DNA from: Eunapius fragilis
Lineage: Eukaryota; Porifera; Demospongiae; Spongillida; Spongillidae
Length of the DNA stretch: 64,000 nucleotides
NCBI GenBank assembly: GCA_963681505.1
Contig: OY811971.1
Coordinates: 2,717,730-2,781,729, forward strand
Reading direction: 5' to 3'
In this document: positions 30,231-40,548 of the stretch, one piece after another
How positions within the stretch are numbered: position 1 is the first letter of the stretch
Layout: every line of letters starts with the position of its first letter
Translations under genes and position numbers: made by a program
The notes under the pieces: generated by a model
Seen by the model: only the letters and a program-made list of their open reading frames with translations
Database searches by the model: none
What the model was told of the DNA's origin: nothing

Positions 30231-30349
30231 TAATGTGTGGAGGTGGTGAGACTGGTTGTGGTGGTCCGAGGGAGAGACAAAATCCCAGAGAAGGTGACAA
30301 GCAGTAGTGAGAGTGAGGGACTGAAAGACTTCAAGCACTTCAGAAAGCT
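30231..30349 (+). pseudogene. NBN: Nibrin module D with both splice sites lost (copy 2)
   Basis: The frame is intact: CVEVVRLVVVVRGRDKIPEK, VTSSSESEGLKDFKHFRK. The acceptor is ccccctt instead of ccccccag, and the donor is AAG|CTGCAG instead of AAG|GTGCAG. It cannot be spliced as in other copies. Confidence 0.65.
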
Positions 30350-30535
30350 GCAGCAGGCGGGAAGGTGAAGGTTAATGATTTATATTAGAGGGAAGGAGGT
30401 TTAGGATGCAGGTGAGGGTTAACGATGAGGGAGGGAAGGTGAGAGTTAAAAATGCAAGAGGTAATTAGAGGGTTAAAGATGCAAGCGGGATAGTGAGGGT
30501 ATAATGAAGGTTGTATGTCATAACCTGGTATGGTG

Positions 30536-30850
30536 TTCCCAAGATGGCTGCCTGGTGTGAAGGGGAACATCCTCCTCAGAGCCAAAGGACAATGGAGCCT
30601 TCTGGTGGAGAAGGGAAGGCCAGTACTACTGCTGCTGTTACTACCAGGTCAGCTGCAAAGTCTGTAGCACTTGGAGGACTTGTAACCTCTCCGCCTGTAA
30701 CCATGGCTACCTGTGCTATACCTGTAACCACAGCTACAGCTGCCATGCCTGTTATCCCTGTAACCATGGCTACCCCTGCCACACCAGTTTGGCTGATCAT
30801 CATGCCAACAGCCTCCTCCCTCTTTTTGAGCACTAGGAAACACACGCCAG
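30536..30850 (+). CDS. Module A exon (copy 3)
   Basis: KMAAWCEGEHPPQSQRTMEP through TTRSAAKSVALGGLVTSPP, then three PVT(M/T)AT repeats and VWLIIMPTASSLFLSTRKHT. It is one alanine codon shorter in the poly-Ala run (GCT repeat) than copy 2. Confidence 0.4.
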
Positions 30851-30869
30851 CTGCCGACAATGCTGTAGT

Positions 30870-31137
30870 GGAGGGTACCTGACTTGGAACACACGGGCGA
30901 AGTGAAGATGGAAGGGCCAAGACACCAGACAGCAGCAGAGGCCTTTCAATGGTGGCCAGGAGTAGCCATCCCTCTGTGTCTGGTGTGAAGTCCAACAGTG
31001 GTTGATGGAGCAGGAGGAGGGGGTGAGTGTCACTATGTGTGGGTGTGGCCAAATATCACATGACTACCTCTGCCCTTTTTTAGAGAGAACCTTCTGAGGA
31101 TGAGGCAGAGATTAATGACATTTTTAGGTTCACTTGA
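30870..31137 (+). pseudogene. NBN: Chimera of module B start, half of module E, then module F
   Basis: Module B (30870-30985) reaches VSGV. It is then fused at ggtgtgaagtccaacagtgg to the second half of E (QQWLMEQEEG, donor GTGAGT at about 31023). After a 60-base intron (ttttttag) exon F (31084-31137) reads REPSEDEAEINDIFRFT-stop. So the ATM-binding-type tail is intact but the first half of E is missing. Confidence 0.6.
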
Positions 31138-32195
31138 GTGTACCGTTCATGTTATAATCACACCATTGTATCGTTACGGTTGCTTGAGGATATGAAGCAT
31201 GTGCAGAAAAAAAAAGTATGGTCCCGGTCAAGAAGGCGTTTATTAAGAAGGAGGTTAGTGAGTTTCAATGAAGAGTGTCGGGAGGGAGGGACGGGTGCAA
31301 TTTGAGGGCGGATTTGGACAGGGGGTGAAAAGTTGAAGGGCGTAGCGGGCCTTCGGCCCCCCCTACCCTGCCCTAAGCCCTTTTTTTTATCCTTCTAACA
31401 CTCGCAGTTCTTCAGACTGCTAGTATGATTTCTATTACATTGGTTGGATGTTATGGTTCAAGCTCGTAGCACTACTTCTTAAGCCACTAAACAAGTCATG
31501 TGCACATGGCCAATATGATGACATGAGATCAGATCAGGTGTTGATAACTGCTCCAAGTTATGAATGCACTAGGTTCTTGGAGGTACATGTATCCTTAGGG
31601 CACACAGTGGTAGAACCAGGCATGGGAAACGATGTAGGCCTATTTTCCTTTGTAGAACAGGAGTGTGCTAAACATAGGGTAAGCAGGCCTAGTTCATTTA
31701 CCCCCTGGTCCCATTTTAATAGTCAACGACCTTGTTTTCGCGTGCGTTTTAGACCACGGCCGTCTTTATATTGTAGAGGAATTTACTTGTATAATCACAC
31801 AGCATGTGCCCATTATTTATCTGTATACCCTTCCAGATGACAATAAATGGTGTCCAGGGAAGTTGTTTTAGCTTGTCCTACGTGGGGGGGGGGGGGGGGG
31901 GGGGGGTATAAATGCCTGTCCCTGGGGGGTTAGCAGGTGCAACATATACTTGTCCAGGGGACAATTAGAAACCTGTCCCGGGAGGGTTTAGATAAAACAA
32001 AAGCTTGTCCAAGTATATGTGTGTGGTTTTCCGGGGGGTTATTAAAGCGGTTAACTAATGGAATAGAACAATTTTCATTAATGCTCTCAGATATCAACGT
32101 AATATTCATATACCACGTGCCTAGTAACTCTGTTGAGGTAAAGGTTGCTGGAAGATTGTTTTTTTTTGCATTTTTATTTTTACTGTGGTCTACCT
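31138..32195 (+). other. No gene recognised; poly(G) tract
   Basis: Contains a G run of about 20 bases at 31886-31907, a poly(A) and a poly(T) patch (31208, 31380), and 'cttgtcc..gg' words repeated at 31870-32010. An open frame at 31448-31840 has no recognisable domain and atypical composition. Confidence 0.35.
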
Positions 32196-32350
32196 GTAAC
32201 CATGGCTACCCCTGCCAGACCTGTTAGTCTGATCACCATGCCGACAGCCTCCTCCCCCTTTTTCAGCACCAGGAAACTCAAGGCCATTGCTGACAGGCCT
32301 TGTTATATCTGTAACCATAGCTACCTCTGGCGTACCGTTTAACCAGTAAC
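32196..32350 (+). other. Module A' copy without zinc-finger gene
   Basis: VTMATPARPVSLITMPTASS PFFSTRKLKAIADRPCYICN in the first frame. The acceptor is replaced by ttttactgtggtctac. Followed at 32340 by the usual gtttaaccagtaaccat block. Confidence 0.4.
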
Positions 32351-32454
32351 CATAGTTACCACTACCACACCTGTTAGATCACCATGCCGACTGCCTCCTT
32401 GTCATTGTGGTTGGAAGTCTTATGGTGTTACACATGGATGGTACCTCTGTCCTC

Positions 32455-32625
32455 ATAGGTACCCAGAGTATTAAGAAGAACAGTCCCTCCTCAACCATCA
32501 GGTCTGTTGTTTTCCCAGCAGGCTGATGGTCTGGGGACCAGGAAGAGGACTAGGGGACAACTGAGGAGAGAGGAGTCCCCTGATGTGGGGGAACCCCCTG
32601 ATTTGGAATCTGAGGTGTAGTGACA
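32455..32625 (+). pseudogene. Module A0 (copy 1), one-base insertion
   Basis: Reads TQSIKKNSPSSTIRSVVFP, then, one frame over, QADGLGTRKRTRGQLRREES and PDVGEPPDLESEV-stop. Copy 46160 has gttgtttcccagc where this one has gttgttttcccagc, so the extra T breaks the frame. Ser/Arg/Lys-rich and acidic, like the linker before the nibrin C-terminal region. Confidence 0.4.
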
Positions 32626-32639
32626 TTGTGTGACCTCGT

Positions 32640-33066
32640 ACCTTACCCACCAAGCCACTGTTGCAACTAAGGGGGCTTCCCCTCCTAGTATGGTGGATGG
32701 GGAGGAGGATAAGGCCACACCTAAGGAGACAAGGCATGCTCCCAAGATGGCTGCCTGGTGTGAAGGGGAACATCCTCCTCAGAGCCAAAGGACAATGGAG
32801 CCTTCTGGTGGAGAAGGGAAGGCCAGTACTACTACTGCTGCTGTTACTACCAGGTCAGCTGCAAAGTCAGTAGCACTTGGAGGACTTGTAACCTCTCCGC
32901 CTGTAACCACGGCTACCTGTGCTATACATGTAACCACAGCTACAGCTGCCATGCCTGTTATCCCTGTAACCATGGCTACCCCTGCCACACCAGTTAGGCT
33001 GATCACCATGCCAACAGCCTCCTCCCCCTTTTTGAGCACCGGAAACACAAGGGAACTGCTGTAGTG
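32640..33066 (+). CDS. Module A exon (copy 4, longest)
   Basis: Reads TSYLTHQATVATKGASPPSM, VDGEEDKATPKETRHAPKMA, AWCEGEHPPQ and on through the Ala-rich and PVT(M/T)AT repeats to LITMPTASSPFLSTGN. The added 5' part (VDGEEDKATPKETRHAPK) is also at 46390 and 52130. This is the most complete copy of the group, followed directly by an intact module B. Confidence 0.45.
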
Positions 33067-33392
33067 GAGGGTACCTCACAGTTTGGAACACAGAGGCGAA
33101 GTGAAGATGGAAGGGCCAAGAAGACAGCAGCAGAGGCTTTTCAATGGTGGCCGGGAGTAGCCATCCCTCTGTGTCTGGTGTGCATGCTGCTGTGGGCGTG
33201 TCTCCATTCAACCTGTGCTCTGAAATGGGTGGCAAGAGGTCAAAGGTGACTGAGACTGACCTGTGGAAGGAGGGGGAAGAGGAGGAGGAGGGGCCAGAGG
33301 TGGAGCCTTGGGATGGTGAAGATCCTATGGAGAGTGGTGTGAAGTATGATCCTGTCACGACCAAGGATGGCTTCATCCGTCCAAGAAGATAG
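33067..33392 (+). CDS. Module B exon (copy 5), intact
   Basis: Reads VAGSSHPSVSGVHAAVGVSP, FNLCSEMGGKRSKVTETDLW, KEGEEEEEGPEVEPWDGEDP, MESGVKYDPVTTKDGFIRPR-R-stop (33390-33392). KRSKVTETDLW corresponds to nibrin KRELKEDSLW. The acidic run fits the linker. A donor is not certain; the exon may end at the AAG|ATAGTGAG position. Next comes minisatellite, then module D at 33899. Confidence 0.5.
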
Positions 33393-33399
33393 TGAGATC

Positions 33400-33612
33400 T
33401 GTGATGTGTGATTGGTGAGGGTAGTGTTTGTTTGGTGAGGGTGGATTGTGTGATTGGGGAGGGTGGAGTGTGTGATTGGTGAGGGTGGAGTGTGATCGGT
33501 GAGGTTTGTGTGATATTGGTGTTTGTAGTGTGTGATTGGTGAGGGTGGTGTGATTATTGAGGGTGGTGTTTGTGATTGGTGAGGGTGGAGTGTGTGATTG
33601 GTGATGGTGCAG
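33400..33612 (+). repeat. 22-bp minisatellite array 5
   Basis: About ten units. The same variant order (gtgatcggtgaggtttgtgt, attattgagggtggtg) is seen at 36800-36935. Confidence 0.85.
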
Positions 33613-33898
33613 TTTGATTAATGGAACAAGACATGTTAGAGGGAAGATGAGTGAAGTACCTGTTGATGTCATTGTGGTTGGAAGTGATTTGGTATTACAC
33701 ATATGTGTTAGTGTGGACGTGTATGTTTAAGGTGGTGTATGTACATGTAGGTGTGGTCCGATGGGGTGGGGTATTTAAGTTTGTGGGTGTGGTCAGTAGA
33801 GGAAGTGGTCTGATACCATATCCCTCCTCCCCATCTCTCCTAGGTACCCAGAGGTGCCTGTCTGAGCACATCACATGAGCGTGCCCCTCCTCCCCCAG

Positions 33899-34561
33899 AA
33901 TGTGTGGAGGTGGTGAGACTGGTTGTGGTGGTCCGGGGGAGAGACAAGGTCCCAGAGAAGGTGACAAGCAGTATTGAGAGCGTGGGACTAAGAGACTTCA
34001 AGCACTTCAGAAAGATGCAGCATAAGGGTTAAAGATGAGTGTGGGAAGGTGAGGGTTAACGATGCAGTATTGTAATTCTTATTCATTGCACTGCAAGCAC
34101 ACCACATGACAATGATGAGGTGGGAAGGTAGGAATTAATTAAAGGGTTAAAGATACAAGCGGAAGGTGAGGGTATAAATATTAATGGTCAATAGTTTTGT
34201 TTAGAAGTGTCTCCATACCATAGCACAATGTCATCCATTCGTTGCTATGGTGATCTGGGTCAAGGACCATGCTGCAAGGTGGTGATGATGGTGCAGGGAG
34301 GGTCTAGTGGTGATCATATGATAAACCTTTTTAAAATTAGGTTGGCAGCACAGGGTTAACACAGATGCCAAGGATTGTGGGGCTGGTGGAGCACGTAGAG
34401 ACGTCAGCTGAAGTCCAACAGTGGTTGATGGAGCAGGAGGAGGGGGTGAGTGTTTCTATGTGTGGGTGTGGCCAACATCACATGACTGCCTCTGCCCCTT
34501 TTTTTAGAGAGAACCTTCTGAGGATGAGGCAGAGATTGATGACATTTTTAGGTTCACTTGA
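33899..34561 (+). CDS. NBN: Nibrin C-terminal exons D, E and F in order (copy 4)
   Basis: D (33899-34013; acceptor tcccccag) reads CVEVVRLVVVVRGRDKVPEK, VTSSIESVGLRDFKHFRK. Its donor is AAG|ATGCAG, a GT to AT change that may kill splicing. E (34341-34445) reads VGSTGLTQMPRIVGLVEHVE, TSAEVQQWLMEQEEG with a normal GTGAGT. F (34508-34561) reads REPSEDEAEIDDIFRFT-stop. Joined as D-E, FRK-VGSTGLTQ-MPRIVG has the same spacing as human nibrin KKV-TYPGAGK-LPHIIG. WLMEQEE matches the EEWLRQEM helix. DDIFRF matches the DDLFRY ATM-binding motif. Together with modules A and B just upstream this is the most complete array in natural order. An FHA/BRCT N-terminus is absent from the window. Confidence 0.7.
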
Positions 34562-35096
34562 GTGTACCGTTCATGTTATGATCACACCATTGTATCATTA
34601 CTGTGGCTTGAGGGTGATCAAGCATGTACACACATATTTCTATTGCATTGGTTGGTTCAAGCTCATAGCACTACTTAATTAAGCCACTAAAACAATCTAG
34701 TGCACATGGCCAATATGATGATAACTGTAGATATAACAACTGGGTGTGGGTGTAGATGTAACAACTGGGGGAGGGAGGGTGTAGATGTAACAATAGGACA
34801 AAGCTTGTCCTAGTAGTGAATTTATCATAGGTATTAGAGTACTGCAATATGTATACGGCCCAGGGGGGTTATTCTATTTGTCATGGATCGTAGGGGTGAA
34901 TGGTTAAATAATTGCAATTTTTTATATTCCCGGATATCATCGTACTCATTATATTGTCACGTGCCTAGGAGGTAAAGGCTGCTGGAAGGCGGAAGAAGAC
35001 CGCGGTCAGTGCATGATATTTTTAAATAGAGATCTTAGAAGCATGCATGGTACGAACACGCGAGTACGACCCCTTCGCCAAAGCGATGGCATAATA
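34562..35096. other. No gene recognised
   Basis: Intergenic. Contains 'gtgtagatgtaacaactgg' twice (34730-34770) and words shared with 31440-31530 and 38600-38700 (ggttcaagctcatagcacta), so it is a duplicated post-nibrin flank. Confidence 0.4.
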
Positions 35097-35116
35097 CAGC
35101 GGCGGATACAGGTTTT

Positions 35117-35147
<31 letters not shown>

Positions 35148-35518
35148 GGATGGTGGGTGTGGCTGGGGGTGGGGTCGGCTTCTGGCCCGATACGAAAAGC
35201 GGGGGGGGGTAGGGGGGGGGGGGGGTGCTGTCGGTTTATGGCCCGATACGAGGAGCGGGGGAGGGGGGGGGGGTGCTGTCGGTTTCTGGCCCGATACGAA
35301 GGGCGGAGGGGAGGGGGGGGGGGAGTATGATCGCGTATCGGGGGGCCCGGGATATAGTACAGTAATAGAGTTCATGCGTGCGGATATCAATAGACAGCGC
35401 AATCGTGCAGCTATATTATAAAATGCGGCCCGAAAAGTAATGAGTTTATAAATGAAGGGGGGGGGGGGGGGGGGCACGTGCCCCGAGTGCCCCCCCCCCC
35501 CCCCTGGATCCGCCGCTG
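35097..35518. mobile_element. hAT-like MITE with poly(G) ends
   Basis: The left end is cagcggcggatacagg and the right end, in reverse complement, is cagcggcggatccagg. The inner sides carry long G (35118-35144) or C runs. It is flanked by cataata/cataatg, consistent with a roughly 8-bp target duplication with a mismatch. Internal repeats of ggcccgatacga plus G runs occur three times. No transposase. A second, lone end (cagtggcggatccaggaatt) occurs at 35664-35683, so the family has other members. Confidence 0.75.
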
Positions 35519-35760
35519 CATAATGTAGGCCTACTTATGATGCTAAATGAATGTTACCATGCATAAGTTCTACATGGATCCAAAACAGTGATAACAAAGT
35601 GATGAATGCATGGTCGGTCACCTATAGAGCTCTTTCACCTATTAACCCCCGCTCTTCCTGATCAGTGGCGGATCCAGGAATTCGGCGAGAGCCCCCCTTC
35701 GTTTACCCCTACGTTGCAACTTAAATCTTTAGAACAATAAGGAAGGTGAGTAATTCAGAA

Positions 35761-36372
35761 ATGCTGTATGTGTGTTCTGAATGTGGAAAGGTGTTTTATC
35801 GTAATGGAAATCTGAAGACACACATGGCTGTCCCTACACATGAAATGAACTATCAGTGTTCTGAATGTGGGAAGGCATTTGGTCGAAAGGACCATCTGAA
35901 AATACACATGGTTATCCATACACAAGAAAAGAACTATCAGTGTTCAGAATGTGGGAAGGCATTTGGTCGTAATGAAACTCTGGCAAGGCACATGGTTGTC
36001 CATACGCAAGAAAAGAACTATCAGTGTTCTGAATGTGGGAAGGCATTTGGTCGAAAGGAACATCTGAAGGCACACATGGTTGTCCATACAGGAGCCAGAA
36101 GATTCAAGTGTACTATTTGCAACAAGCAGTATTCCTGCAGATCAAGTCTCACATACCATATGATGGTCCACAGCAATGATCGACCTTATAAGTGTTTCTG
36201 CAGGAAATCTTTCAGGTCCATTTCTGCTCTGAAAAGGCATGGCAGAAAACACCTTGGTGAGAAGATAAGATGTCCCTCTGAAGGATGTGACAAGGAATAT
36301 GTGACCAAGAGAGGTTTGAAATATCATCTCCAGCACTGCTCCTACTCCCAAGCCACAATAACGAATACATGA
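35761..36372 (+). CDS. C2H2 zinc-finger protein, copy 3 (203 aa, 7 fingers)
   Basis: Starts at ATG 35761 (MLYVCSECGKVFYRNGNLKT). The usual TATA block and MSTAAKKHK start are absent. The 5' flank is the MITE remnant and a possible spliced or new promoter. The first finger ends HMAVPTH, with five residues between the His pair. Three ordinary fingers follow (GRKDHLKIH, GRNETLARH, GRKEHLKAH) with TQEKNY linkers. The constant C-terminal block comes next: CTIC...H, CFCRKSF...H and CPSEGCDKEY...HHLQHC-like. The end reads SYSQATITNT because an extra base before the normal SQPQ-stop changes the frame. Probably a DNA-binding protein; expression is uncertain given the unusual 5' end. Confidence 0.7.
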   Translation: MLYVCSECGKVFYRNGNLKTHMAVPTHEMNYQCSECGKAFGRKDHLKIHMVIHTQEKNYQCSECGKAFGRNETLARHMVVHTQEKNYQCSECGKAFGRKEHLKAHMVVHTGARRFKCTICNKQYSCRSSLTYHMMVHSNDRPYKCFCRKSFRSISALKRHGRKHLGEKIRCPSEGCDKEYVTKRGLKYHLQHCSYSQATITNT

Positions 36373-36449
36373 AAGCGTGTACACATTACTGCATAACATG
36401 AAATTGAATATAATTTTTGCTCAGTAATACAATAGGCATAATTTTCATT

Positions 36450-36608
36450 GTAGTCTTTAATACCTGTAACCATGGCTACCCCTGCCAGACGTGTTAGGCT
36501 GATCACCATGCCAACAGCCTCCTCCCCATTTTTGAGCACCAGGAAACTCAAGGCCATTGCTGACAGGCCTTGTTATATCTGTCACCATGGCTACCTTTGG
36601 CACACTGT
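36450..36608 (+). other. Module A' downstream of zinc-finger copy 3
   Basis: Acceptor-like cattgtag, then VTMATPARRVRLITMPTASS. Cut at 36608 by minisatellite in the middle of the 'ggcacactgtt' block. Confidence 0.45.
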
Positions 36609-36938
36609 TGGTGATGGCGGAGTATGTGATTGGTGAGGGTGGAGTGTGAGATTGGTGATGGTGGAGTGTGTGATTTGTGATGGTAGAGTGTGATTGGTGA
36701 GGGTGGAGTGTGTGATTTGTGAGGGTGGAGTGTTAGATTGGTGAGGGTGGGTGTGTGATTATTGAGGGTGGAATGTGTGATTGGTGAAGGTGGAGTGTGA
36801 TTGGTGAGGGTGGAGTGTGATCGGTGAGGTTTGTGTGATATTGGTGTGTGGAGTGTGTGATTGGTGAGGGTGGTGTGATTATTGAGGGTGGTGTTTGTGA
36901 TTGGTGAGGGTGGAGTGTGTGATTGGTGATGGTGCAGT
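36608..36938 (+). repeat. 22-bp minisatellite array 6
   Basis: About 15 units. The last 130 bp are the same variant series as 33480-33612, showing shared ancestry of the whole segment. Confidence 0.85.
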
Positions 36939-37042
36939 TTGATCAATGGAACAAGACATGTGAGAGGGAAAATGAGTGAAGTACCTGTTGATGGCATTGT
37001 GGTTGGTATTACACATATGGTACATCTATGTTAGTGTGGCCA

Positions 37043-37165
37043 TGCCAAAGGACAACGGAGCCTTCTGGTGGAGAAGGGAAGGCCAGTACTACTGCTGCTG
37101 CTGTTACTACAAGGTCAGCTGCAAAGTCAGTAGCACTTGGAGGACTTGTAACCTCTCCGTCTGAG
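37043..37165 (+). pseudogene. Module A internal fragment (copy 8)
   Basis: Only the centre remains: RTTEPSGGEGKASTTAAAVT TRSAAKSVALGGLVTSPSE. Both ends are replaced by other flank sequence. Confidence 0.5.
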
Positions 37166-37387
37166 GGTGGGAAGGTGAGTAGATGCAAGAGGTAATTTGA
37201 GGGTTAAAGATGCAAGTGGGATGGCGAGGGTATAAAATATGAAATAATGATGTATACATGTATGTATATTAACCTCTGAGCATATTAATGCAATGGCAAT
37301 GTAGTGTCATTTACCTCCAAGCTTCATTTAAACCTCTAAAGAGTTTCTCATGGGTGAAACATGTGATGCTACATCTGCTATATCTGT

Positions 37388-37443
37388 AACCACAGCAATA
37401 GTGAGAGTGAGGGACTGTGAGACTTCAAAGGCTTCAGAAATGT
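37388..37443 (+). pseudogene. NBN: Nibrin module D 3' end remnant (copy 7)
   Basis: Matches the last 55 bases of D (agtgagagtgagggactg...cttcagaaatgtgcag). It has a base change giving an in-frame stop (CTGTGA) and a lost donor context. Too short for function. Confidence 0.5.
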
Positions 37444-37589
37444 GCAGCATAAGGGTTAACGATGAGGGTGGGAAGGTGAGGGTTAATGATGAAAGAGGGA
37501 ATGTGAGGGTTAATATTAAGAGAGGGAAGATGGGGGTTAATGTTAATGAATGATGTATGTCATCATGTTACTGATTCCAGGCAATACAA

Positions 37590-37820
37590 TACATGTTTCT
37601 GCTCTGAAGTGCTCGATGTGTGTCCTATTCAAGGATAAGCTGCAAGGTTTAAGGAACTATAATCCTGCATTTATAACATTTAAAACAACTAGTGCAGTTA
37701 ATGTTAGTGAGCCTGAGCCTGCATACCTGTTTAGTCTTGAAGACTGGGACACATTTATTGAGGACCATGTCAATAATGTTTTCATACACTCATACATGCA
37801 TCATTTAAGTGTTACAACAT
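37590..37820 (+). other. Possible zinc-finger-type transposon fragment
   Basis: The frame reads ALKCSMCVLFKDKLQGLRNY, NPAFI, with continuation PAYLFSLEDWDTFIEDHV. The KCSVC..FKDKL...RN.NPAFI pattern resembles the N-terminal finger of hAT-like or ZNF862-like transposon proteins of invertebrates. Only about 30 residues are recognisable, so this is tentative. Confidence 0.3.
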
Positions 37821-38312
37821 GATTATAATGTGTTCATCTTCTATGCTGTAAAAACATTTGTATACATGTACATGTACATAAAACAATGTCCGACCAATTT
37901 TACATGTCAGGTCAAATATTGCAATGGCCTGACATTGTGTCAGGACAATTTTGGAATGTTATCCTCCACACTGTACAGTAGCAGTGTAGTGGATTTTACT
38001 TCTTCTAAACCTCATAATTATACAAGGTAATTTCTCATGGGTGACACATGTGATGCTACAGCCATGGTGTTAAATTACATTGTTGTTCATTGCACTTATA
38101 ATCACATGCCTACAATCCCATTGGCTCCCAGTACTCTGGCCCAAGTGGTCAATAGTTTGTGTAGAAGTGTCTCCATACCATAGTTCAATGTTAGTACAAT
38201 GTAATCCATTCGTTGCTATGGTGATCTGGGTCAAGGACCATGCTTCAAGATTGTGATGATGGTGCTGGGAGGGTGTAGTAGTCATCATATGATAAAGCTT
38301 TTTAAAAATTAG

Positions 38313-38597
38313 GTTGGTAGCACAGGTTTAACACAGATGCCAAGGATTGTGGGGCTGGTGGAGCACGTAGAGACGTCAGCTGAAGTCCAACAGTGGTTGA
38401 TGGACCAGGAGGGGGTGAGTGTCACCATGTGTGGGTGTGGCCAAACATCACATGACTGCCTCTGCCCTTTTTTTAGAGAGAACCTTCTGAGGATGAGGCA
38501 GAATTAATGACAGTTTTAGGTTCGCTTGAGTGTACGGTTTATGTTATAATCACACCATTGTATCATTACGTTATCAGGGAGGTAGCTTGAGGGTGTA
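38313..38597 (+). pseudogene. NBN: Nibrin modules E and F (copy 5), F frameshifted
   Basis: E (38313-38414) is intact (VGSTGLTQ becomes VGSTGLTQ-like with ggtttaac; MPRIVGLVEHVETSAEVQQW LMDQEG). F (from 38477) has lost one base (gcagaattaatg instead of gcagagattaatg). REPSEDEAE is therefore followed by LMTVLGSLECTVYVIITPLY and the DIFRF motif is destroyed. Dead tail. Confidence 0.6.
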
Positions 38598-38786
38598 CAC
38601 ACATATTTCTATTACATTGGTTGCATGTTGTGGTTCAAGCTAATAGAAGTACTTAAGCCACTAAAAAAAATCAAGTGCACATGGCCAATATGGTGACATG
38701 TTAGAAATCAAATCAGGTGTTTGATAACTGCTCCAAGTTATGAATACACTAGGTTTATGGTGGTTGAACCAGGCATGGATGGTTAT

Positions 38787-39073
38787 GCACCTATCATTGT
38801 TACGTGAGACCCCCCCCCCCCCCCCCCCCCCCCCCCCCTTCAGGGGGCGAAGTCGGGATTAGGTGGGGATTTGACGCGTGAATATCATAACTGGCCACAC
38901 ATTTGACCATAGTCGGGCACACATGTGACTTTTATCAGACCACGTAGTATAGACATTTGACCGGTTATTAACCCCCAACCAGGGGCAGTTTGCTTTAATA
39001 AAGGTCAAATCCCTCCCAATGCCCCAGGGGGGGGGGGGGGGGGGGGGGGGTCTCACGTAACAATGGTAGGCGC
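38787..39073. mobile_element. Foldback element with poly(C)/poly(G) arms
   Basis: The left arm is gcacctatcattgttacgtgagac followed by about 28 C. The right arm is about 22 G followed by gtctcacgtaacaatggtaggc. The interior also pairs weakly (ggggatttgac / gtcaaatccct). The arms begin in what looks like unique DNA, so the flank is included in the palindrome. No coding. Confidence 0.75.
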
Positions 39074-40548
39074 ATTACGTTATGAATCCGTGGGTCTGCG
39101 GTCGAGAGTATGCTAATACCCGGTAACACGTGTCTTTGAGCCTTCTAAGTCACACAGACTCAGGCTGAAGTACAGGCTGCTGGAAGAGAGAGGAAAACCG
39201 GTCAGTCCAGTCAATGCATTAGTCTATAGGACCTGCTTATATAGATGTTAACTTGCAAGAACGAGCGAACTGTGGCCTATTAAAATTAAAGACTGGCGCT
39301 TGTTGTTACAAGTACCATCGCTCCGTTCACCCTTGCTGTTTGAAACTTTGAATGCTTTCATAGTCTCAGTGGTGGACCTAGGAAGACTATGGAGGGAGAG
39401 AGACAATTATGTAACGTACATCCCTTTATGCCGTCCGCTTAAACAATGAGGGAGGGAGGCAGGGAGATGCGGCACCCTTTTGGGTGAGATTCAATTGGAA
39501 CCTAGTACTACAAATACATAAAAATCCTTGGTGTGTTTGTCAAGCATAATTCTTAACTTGCACCAGGTCCATGAAATTTAGATTCCAAAAAGTACGCACC
39601 ACAATTTTTGAAGTATATAGTCACGCGTTCTTTAAATGGATGTGCTCTTAAAGCTCATTGACTATAAATTTGTCAGGTAAAACTAAATAGCTTTTGAATA
39701 CTAAATAGGTGACTTAAAAGCGTAGCAAAAAAAAGCGTAGTTTGCGTCAGTACCACTTTTGCATGGAGGGAGAGAGACAATTAGGTAACTTTATGCCGTC
39801 CGCTCAAAGAGTGTGGGAGGGAGATAGGGGGATGTGGCACCCTTTTGAGTGAGATTCAATTGGAACATAGTACTACTAATATTTAAAGTCCTTGGTGTCT
39901 TTGTCAGGCATAATTCTCAACACCAGGTCCATGAAATTTAGATTCCAAAAAGTAATACGCACCACGATTTTTGAAATTTATAGTCACGCGTTCTTTAAAT
40001 GGATATGCTCTTAAAGCTCATTGATAGCTGGTACTGAATCTGATTTCAGATTTCCTTGGAAGTGATCAGCGCACCCTACAGATGCCGGCGAACACGACAA
40101 CCTCCTATAATGACGCAGACTACGTTTTTTTTTGCTACACTTTTAAGTCACCTATAATTTAGTATTCAAAAGCTTTTTAGTTTTACCTGACAAATTGTGA
40201 ATTATTGAAATCATTCGTTAACTTTTAATCATTTCTAGCGAACACTTTCAATTCGAAAAGGTGTTGACTATTGCCATGTCTCAAGTGTTATTACCCAGAT
40301 GTAACTAGCATACGTTATCCACTGGGCTATTATGTCTTGACAAGGATAAAACATATTACAGACAAAGTGTTGCTTCTATATACTGACTCATCCTGCTGAG
40401 ATTTGGGCGCTATACTATGATCAATATACCAATTGATGGGTAATTTTGTTGTGGGGTTAAATTACATGCCCTGCCCCCTTTGGAGTGCTAAAACTATGAA
40501 CTTAAAACTTAAATTAGTGTTTATGTAAATTACTGTTATATTCTATTA
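39074..40548 (+). repeat. Duplicated zinc-finger 5' flank units with inner inverted repeat
   Basis: Two tandem versions of the ggagggag...accctttt block (39380-39640 and 39760-40030). The stretch 39660-39755 (ttgtcaggtaaaactaaata ... aaaagcgtagtttgcg) is the reverse complement of 40113-40198. This matches, in order, the flank of zinc-finger copies at 22080-25260. No gene. Confidence 0.6.

Noticed and set aside
31448-31840. 130-residue plus-strand frame
   Set aside because: No domain; parts recur at 34650 and 38620 with stops, so it is not under coding constraint.
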